Assembly: GCA_005239165.1 (NCBI GenBank)
Contig: RAPG01000004.1
Location: 248,001-312,000, forward strand
Direction: 5' to 3'
Source: Allopusillimonas ginsengisoli
Lineage (GTDB): Bacteria > Pseudomonadota > Gammaproteobacteria > Burkholderiales > Burkholderiaceae_B
DNA length: 64,000 nt
Part shown: one piece after another, positions 59,004-64,000 of the stretch
Layout of the letters: every line of letters starts with the position of its first letter
How positions within the stretch are numbered: position 1 is the stretch's first letter
Translations under genes and position numbers: made by a program
The notes under the pieces: generated by a model
What the model was told of the DNA's origin: nothing
The model's input: the letters and a program-made list of their open reading frames with translations, nothing else
Database searches by the model: none

Positions 59004-60659
59004 GTGCTATCACGTACGTTCGCGGCCCGCACGGGTCGGGCAGCCACCCTGTTCATCGCAGCAAGTGTGCTGGCCCCCATTGCAGCACTCGCCTGGTTTG
59101 CGCTACAGGGCGGCACCGATCACTGGGCACATTTGTTTCAGTTTGTGCTGCCCACCGCGTTTCTCAATACGGTACTGCTCCTGACCGGCACAGGTGTACT
59201 CGTCACCTGTCTGGGCGTGGGTAGCGCATGGCTGGTTACCGCCTTCGATTTCCCCTCGCGCCAAACAGCGGCCTGGGCACTGTTGTTGCCACTGGCAGTT
59301 CCCACATACATCGTGGCCTTTGCCTACCTAGATATTCTGCACCCCATAGGCCCGGTCCAGACACTTATCCGCGACGTACTGGGGTACACCAGCCCTCGCC
59401 AGTTCCGCCTTCCCGACCTGCGCTCTCTACCCGGTGCCATTTTCCTGCTGGGCTTTGTACTGTACCCCTACGTTTATCTCAGCACCCGTGTCATGTTTGT
59501 GACGCAATCAGCCAGCCTGCTTGAGGCAGCTCGCGTGCTTGGTGAAAGCAGCCGCAGTACGTTTTATCGTGTTGCCCTGCCCATGGCCCGGCCGGCCATT
59601 GCCGTCGGAGTAAGCCTGGCCCTGCTCGAAACTCTCAACGATATTGGTGCCTCAGAATTTCTTGGCGTACAAACACTGACAGTTTCCGTCTACACCACGT
59701 GGGTAACGCGCAGCGATCTGGCAGGCGCTGCACAAATCGCTCTGGCCATGCTTGCCATTGTGGCGGTCATTATTATTGCCGAGCGGCATGGCCGCAGGCG
59801 CCAGCGGTTTTCAGGTACGCAGCGTTCGCGCGTGGTGCGACCCACCAGGCTTAAAGGCATGCACGCGCTGATCGCCTGTGCCTTAGCGTGGTTTCCCGTT
59901 ATCATTGGCTTTGTTGCACCCGCCGTTTACTTGCTCAATGCAAGCATCAAACATCTGCGTGACACAGGCTCGGTGTCTGATCAGCTTGTACGCAGTGCCT
60001 GGAACACCGTCACCATTGCACTCATTGCCACCGCCGTTACCCTGGTGTGCGGGCTAACAGTCGCCTGGGTGGCGCGTACCGCCCGCTCAGGATCAACCCA
60101 CAATCTGATGCGAGCATGTGCTCGTGTAGCCAGTTCCGGCTATGCCATCCCCGGCACCGTCCTGGCTATCGGTCTGATGACACCTATTATGCTTATTGAC
60201 CGCTTGGGCTCAACCGTCTGGCAGGCATTCGGTTACGCCGATCCTGGCCTTATACTGATGGGAACAGGCACGGCCTTGGTCTGTGCCTATGTAATCCGAT
60301 TTCTGGCCATATCCATCGGTAGCATTGAGGCGGGTCTGGCACGTATTCCGCCTTCCATGGAGCAAGCGGCCAGACTGCTGGGCGAAACCCCTGCAGGTAC
60401 GCTGCGTCGAATACATCTTCCCCTGCTGCGTCCGGCACTCGGTGCCGCAGCCTTGCTGGTTTTTGTAGATACGATGAAAGAGCTGCCAGCCACGCTTATG
60501 CTGCGCCCGGTCAATTTCGAAACGCTTGCAACCTGGCTGTATGCCGAAGCGGCTCGCGGCACGTATGAAGAAGGCGCGGTGGCGGCGTTAGGCATCGTGC
60601 TCGCAGGTTTGCTCCCGGTCGTATTGCTTGCCCGTACCCAATTCAAACTAAACCACTAG
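59004..60659 (+). CDS. fbpB: Fe(III) ABC transporter permease (FbpB type, fused halves)
   Basis: A 551-residue permease with about 12 hydrophobic segments in two repeated halves, each with an EAA loop (LLEAARVLGESSRSTFYRVALPM and MEQAARLLGETPAGTLRRIHLPLL). This is normal for FbpB/SfuB. The start is uncertain: GTG at 59004 follows AGG too closely, and the same frame stays open upstream to about 58938 without a standard start. It lies 168 bp after fbpA. Confidence 0.92.
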   Translation: MLSRTFAARTGRAATLFIAASVLAPIAALAWFALQGGTDHWAHLFQFVLPTAFLNTVLLLTGTGVLVTCLGVGSAWLVTAFDFPSRQTAAWALLLPLAVPTYIVAFAYLDILHPIGPVQTLIRDVLGYTSPRQFRLPDLRSLPGAIFLLGFVLYPYVYLSTRVMFVTQSASLLEAARVLGESSRSTFYRVALPMARPAIAVGVSLALLETLNDIGASEFLGVQTLTVSVYTTWVTRSDLAGAAQIALAMLAIVAVIIIAERHGRRRQRFSGTQRSRVVRPTRLKGMHALIACALAWFPVIIGFVAPAVYLLNASIKHLRDTGSVSDQLVRSAWNTVTIALIATAVTLVCGLTVAWVARTARSGSTHNLMRACARVASSGYAIPGTVLAIGLMTPIMLIDRLGSTVWQAFGYADPGLILMGTGTALVCAYVIRFLAISIGSIEAGLARIPPSMEQAARLLGETPAGTLRRIHLPLLRPALGAAALLVFVDTMKELPATLMLRPVNFETLATWLYAEAARGTYEEGAVAALGIVLAGLLPVVLLARTQFKLNH

Positions 60660-60660
60660 T

Positions 60661-61448
60661 ATGTCTGATCTGCTACGCCTCGACGGTATTTCTCTCGGCT
60701 ACAAAACCGACCACGGACTGGTGCAGGCCGTGCAGCAGCTAAACCTGCATCTTGAAAAAGGATGTATTGGCTGCCTGCTCGGAGCCTCAGGCTGTGGCAA
60801 AACCACCGTACTGCGCGCCATCGCGGGGTTCGAACCGCTGCTCCAGGGCAGTATCTGGCTGGATGACGTGTCTCTGTCCAGTCAGCAACATCTGGTACCC
60901 CCTGAACAACGCAAAGTGGGCATGATGTTTCAGGATTACGCCCTCTTTCCTCATCTGACGGTAGAAAAAAATATCGGCTTTGGGCTGCGCCGCTGGCCCA
61001 GCGAGCGTCGCCGCGCCAGGGTGGCCGAACTGCTCACCCTCATTGGCCTTGATGGCTCACGCCATCGCTACCCTCATGAGCTATCCGGCGGCCAGCAACA
61101 GCGCGTCGCGCTCGCCAGGGCGTTAGCACCCGAACCCGAACTTTTGCTGCTTGACGAGCCGTTCTCCAATCTTGACATTGACACCCGAGAGCATCTGGCC
61201 TTCGAAGTGCGCGACATCCTCAAAAAACCGGGCACACCGCTCTGCTCGTCACACACAATCAGGCTGAGGCATTTGCCATTGCTGATCGTATAGGTGTAAT
61301 GAAAAACGGCACACTGGTGCAGTGGGACACACCCTACGCCCTGCATCATGCTCCCGCTGACACGTTTGTAGAAAACTTTATCCGACGTGAGGCCTTGATG
61401 GCTCAGCGGGCTCAAGCATACCTGCGCGGTGAAGCCGGCCAGCCATAA
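60661..61448 (+). pseudogene. fbpC: Fe(III) ABC transporter ATPase (FbpC type), frameshifted
   Basis: The first frame (60661-61293) has Walker A GASGCGKTT, signature LSGGQQQRV and Walker B LLLLDEPFSNLD, but then leaves the family and stops. From about 61228 the homologous sequence continues in another frame: TALLVTHNQAEAFAIADRIGVMKNG through to TAA at 61446-61448. One extra A in AAAAAA (61222-61227) would restore a 262-residue ATPase with its switch histidine. Even restored it lacks the C-terminal regulatory domain of classic FbpC. It begins 1 bp after the fbpB stop. Confidence 0.88.
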
Positions 61449-61597
61449 GAACGCCAGCCATCGCGTTTTAACTGCCAATCAAACCCAAGGCTTAAACATC
61501 CATCAGGCAGATCCCCTGCTCAATGTTTCTGACAGCGGACTGGCCTCGCCGAAGCTACACGTTTTTCAGCGCGCGGGTAATAGAATGACGCTACCGT

Positions 61598-63085
61598 CTA
61601 TTCAAGCCCCAGTTCGGCACATTTTCGGGTAAGTGTGTTGCGTCCGATACCAAGACGCTGAGCAGCTTCAATGCGCCGCCCCCGGCTTTGCGCCAGTGCC
61701 GCTTCAATCAGAACGCTTTCAAACTGTCTGGTCATGGCTGCCATGATGGCGGGTTCATTGCGCGCCAGGCGGGCCTGGGCCTCCTGGCTTAGTAAATGCA
61801 GCCAGTCATCACTAGCGTGATTCGCCGGCGCAGCGTCTGTCAGCGCCTGAGCAAGCGGCACAGCATGCGAAAGCACCTCAGGCGGCAAATCTTTTACTTC
61901 AATGAGCTGGCCAGGCGACATTACCGTCAGCCACTGGCAAAAATTTTCAAGCTGACGAATATTGCCCGGGAAATCAAATGCTATCAGTGCGTCCAGAGCC
62001 TCAGGCGTCAGGCGGCGTTGCGCTACGCCGAGGTCTTTTGCACTATTGCGCATAAAGCGATCAACAAGTGCAGCAATATCCGCTGTGCGCTCGCGCAATG
62101 GCGGCAGGCGCAGGCGGATGACATTCAGGCGGTGAAACAGATCTTCCCGAAAACGCCCTTCAGCCACCCGTTGCTCCAGAGGCTGATGTGTCGCGGCCAC
62201 TATGCGGACATCAGCCTCTATGGGCTGTGAACCGCCTACACGATAAAAACTGCCCTCAGCCAACACCCTCAATAAACGAGTCTGTAAATCAAAAGGCATA
62301 TCGCCGATTTCATCAAGAAACAGCGTTCCCTGGCGTGCTTCCTCGAAACGTCCCCGACGTTGCTGGGTTGCGCCCGTAAACGCGCCACGCTCGTGACCAA
62401 ACAGTTCAGCCTCCAGCAGGTCTTTGGGAATTGCAGCGGTATTAAGCGCCACGAACGGCTGTTTGCTGCGCGCACTGTGCTCATGCAAGGCGCGGGCAAT
62501 CAACTCTTTACCCGTGCCAGATTCACCCGTAATGAGCACGGTGACATTGGACGAAGCGAGCCGCCCAATCGCCCGAAACACCTCCTGCATAGCAGGGGCG
62601 CTGGAGTGCAGCATGATGCGCTCCGCATCAGCCTCTTTGCTCACAAGCCGGGGCACTCGCCGGTCAGCATGGGGAGCGCCACCCTCCCGCTGCTGCTCTG
62701 TCGCTATCCGGTCAAGCTCATCACGTGCAGTCTGTAAGGCCCGTTGTATCAGAGCGACCGCTGCGTTCACATCAAACGGCTTGGGCAGGTAGTCGAACGC
62801 CCCTTTTTGAAACGCCTCTACCGTGCTGCCCAGATCGGTGAATGCGGTCATGACTATCACCGGCAATGCAGGATGTGCCTGCTTGACGTGATAAAGCAGG
62901 CTAAGGCCATCGACACCTGGCATACGAATGTCGGTTACCAGCACCGATGGCGTACCTGCTTTCAGGGCAGCCAGTACCTCAGATCCTTGTGCAAAACTGC
63001 GTACCGGTATCGAGGCACGCCCCAGAGCCTTTTCAAGCACCCAACGAATGCTCTGGTCATCGTCGATTATCCATACGGAAGTCAT
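61598..63085 (-). CDS. ntrC: Nitrogen regulation response regulator NtrC
   Basis: A 495-residue sigma-54 activator. The receiver domain has phosphorylatable Asp52 (TDIRMPG) and Lys102-region PKPF; the AAA+ domain has Walker A GESGTGKE (187-194) and the sigma-54 contact GAFTGA (234-239); the C-terminal Fis-type helix-turn-helix spans the last 45 residues ([20 protein letters not shown]). It overlaps the ntrB stop by 4 bp. Confidence 0.97.
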   Translation of the reverse strand: MTSVWIIDDDQSIRWVLEKALGRASIPVRSFAQGSEVLAALKAGTPSVLVTDIRMPGVDGLSLLYHVKQAHPALPVIVMTAFTDLGSTVEAFQKGAFDYLPKPFDVNAAVALIQRALQTARDELDRIATEQQREGGAPHADRRVPRLVSKEADAERIMLHSSAPAMQEVFRAIGRLASSNVTVLITGESGTGKELIARALHEHSARSKQPFVALNTAAIPKDLLEAELFGHERGAFTGATQQRRGRFEEARQGTLFLDEIGDMPFDLQTRLLRVLAEGSFYRVGGSQPIEADVRIVAATHQPLEQRVAEGRFREDLFHRLNVIRLRLPPLRERTADIAALVDRFMRNSAKDLGVAQRRLTPEALDALIAFDFPGNIRQLENFCQWLTVMSPGQLIEVKDLPPEVLSHAVPLAQALTDAAPANHASDDWLHLLSQEAQARLARNEPAIMAAMTRQFESVLIEAALAQSRGRRIEAAQRLGIGRNTLTRKCAELGLE

Positions 63086-64000
63086 GCGTTCTCCAGCGGC
63101 AGCAGCATTCGGAACGTGGTGTTCCCCGGTCTCGAATCAAATTCGAGCGCCCCGCCATGCTGCAACACGAATTCTTGCGCAAGGCTTAACCCCAAGCCCG
63201 TTCCGTTGGCGCGGCCCGTAACCAAAGGGTGAAACACCTTGTCGTGAAGGTCCGCTGGCACGCCGGGACCATTATCAGTTACCGAAACGACTATGCCCAT
63301 GCGCACCTGACGACCATTCATCAGCAATTGCCGGCCCACACGTGTGCGCAGAGTTAATTGGCCAGTTTGAGACGACGATGACTCGACAAGTACCTGTGCT
63401 GCGTTGCGCGCAATATTTAACAAAGCCTGCAACAGCCGTGCAAAATCACCCGTCAGCTCCGGGACAGAAGCGTCATAGTCTCGTACACATCTGATATCGG
63501 GAAACTCTGTAATCACTAGCCTGTACACGCGCTCGCACACCTCATGAATATTGAAACGGGCATTCTGTAACGCTCCGCCTTGCGGAGAAATCAGACGGTC
63601 AACCAGTGTAGCCAGCCGGTCTACCTCGGCAATAATGACCTGAGTGTATTCACGCTGTTCACTGAGATCACCGAGCTCAGCGTCAAGCAGTTGGGCGGCA
63701 CCACGTATTCCGCCAAGCGGGTTCTTGACTTCGTGGGCCAGATTTCTCAACGACTCGCGCTGCACGGCCAGCTCATTACCCAGCTGTTGATGACGATCGA
63801 GCAAAATATGATGCTCGATAGCTCTCGCCTCAATGAGCGCCGCCCAAGGCTGCTGAACCAGCGGAACCAGCGTAAGGCTGATGGCCTCATGGCGGCCGCG
63901 CTGATCAAGCACCATATCTTGACGCAAAATACCAAACTGCCCGTCAATGGCGTCGGGCAAGCGGCGGGCCAATGCTTCATCGGCACCAAACAACATGGAT
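63082..64000 (-). CDS. ntrB: Nitrogen regulation sensor kinase NtrB (5' end outside window)
   Basis: A partial histidine kinase of more than 305 residues, read off the right edge. The visible part has the end of a PAS domain, the phospho-acceptor box LAHEVKNPLGGIRGAAQLL, the N box LLQALLNIARNAAQ and the G boxes DNGPGVP and GTGLGLSLAQ. It phosphorylates NtrC under nitrogen limitation and is controlled by PII. The methionine at 63996 is not the true start. Confidence 0.95.
   Translation of the reverse strand, partial: SMLFGADEALARRLPDAIDGQFGILRQDMVLDQRGRHEAISLTLVPLVQQPWAALIEARAIEHHILLDRHQQLGNELAVQRESLRNLAHEVKNPLGGIRGAAQLLDAELGDLSEQREYTQVIIAEVDRLATLVDRLISPQGGALQNARFNIHEVCERVYRLVITEFPDIRCVRDYDASVPELTGDFARLLQALLNIARNAAQVLVESSSSQTGQLTLRTRVGRQLLMNGRQVRMGIVVSVTDNGPGVPADLHDKVFHPLVTGRANGTGLGLSLAQEFVLQHGGALEFDSRPGNTTFRMLLPLENA

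Overview
The window looks like chromosomal DNA of a betaproteobacterium of the Burkholderiales, most like the Alcaligenaceae (Bordetella/Pusillimonas/Advenella group). This rests on recognisable protein families and gene order (ntrB-ntrC, recG-oxyR-dps, livKHMGF, ugpBAEC, a YbiT-type ABC-F gene, zwf-gnd beside a GH15 enzyme) and on the moderately GC-rich coding sequence. It is an inference from content; no rRNA or tRNA gene was seen to confirm it. Genes are dense, mostly housekeeping, in short same-strand runs.

Layout. 1-6.7 kb: end of a plus-strand gene, then a minus-strand run yigZ, ybiT, ldcA, tadA, a HAD phosphatase and nnrDE. 6.9-8.6 kb: two-gene ABC-2 exporter. 8.8-9.5 kb: a 19/38-bp degenerate tandem repeat running into yajQ. 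9.6-14.9 kb: acyl-CoA synthetase, lrgAB, a DMT permease, a DUF808 membrane protein and a 67-residue acidic protein. 15.1-20.2 kb: an accessory-looking stretch with a siderophore-type esterase, a frameshifted alcohol dehydrogenase preceded by a 47-codon ORF, an unrecognised membrane protein, a Sel1 remnant and an LprI-like secreted protein. 20.5-26.1 kb: a hexameric tyrosine-coordinated heme protein (HTHP), acylphosphatase, GH15, UspA, zwf and gnd. 26.3-32.1 kb: slipin with nfeD, DUF488, fumC, epd. 32.3 kb: a perfect (AAC)25 microsatellite. 32.5-40.3 kb: mmsA with a divergent LysR gene, glycerate kinase, a 2-hydroxyacid dehydrogenase, an S9 peptidase and a GST. 40.5-52.1 kb: livKHMGF, proC, ugpBAEC and a second orphan LivK. 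52.2-54.0 kb: a 148-bp IS200/IS605-like non-autonomous element, dps and oxyR. 54-57.5 kb: recG, ridA, fpr. 57.7-61.4 kb: a Fur-boxed ferric-iron ABC importer whose ATPase gene is frameshifted. 61.6-64 kb: ntrC and truncated ntrB.

How the genes work together. Carbon: GH15, zwf and gnd feed glucose into the oxidative pentose phosphate route; epd uses erythrose-4-phosphate for PLP synthesis; the hydroxyacid dehydrogenase and glycerate kinase could carry hydroxypyruvate or glyoxylate-derived carbon to 2-phosphoglycerate. Uptake: branched-chain amino acids (Liv), glycerol-3-phosphate (Ugp) and Fe(III). Oxidative stress: OxyR with both redox cysteines, Dps, ferredoxin-NADP reductase, and possibly HTHP.

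The observations most worth following are the HTHP gene, two independent frameshifts that both sit at an A6 run, the (AAC)25 repeat upstream of epd, the putative IS605-family mini-element between dps and a terminator hairpin, and the hierarchical repeat beside yajQ. I did not find a clearly new multi-gene system.
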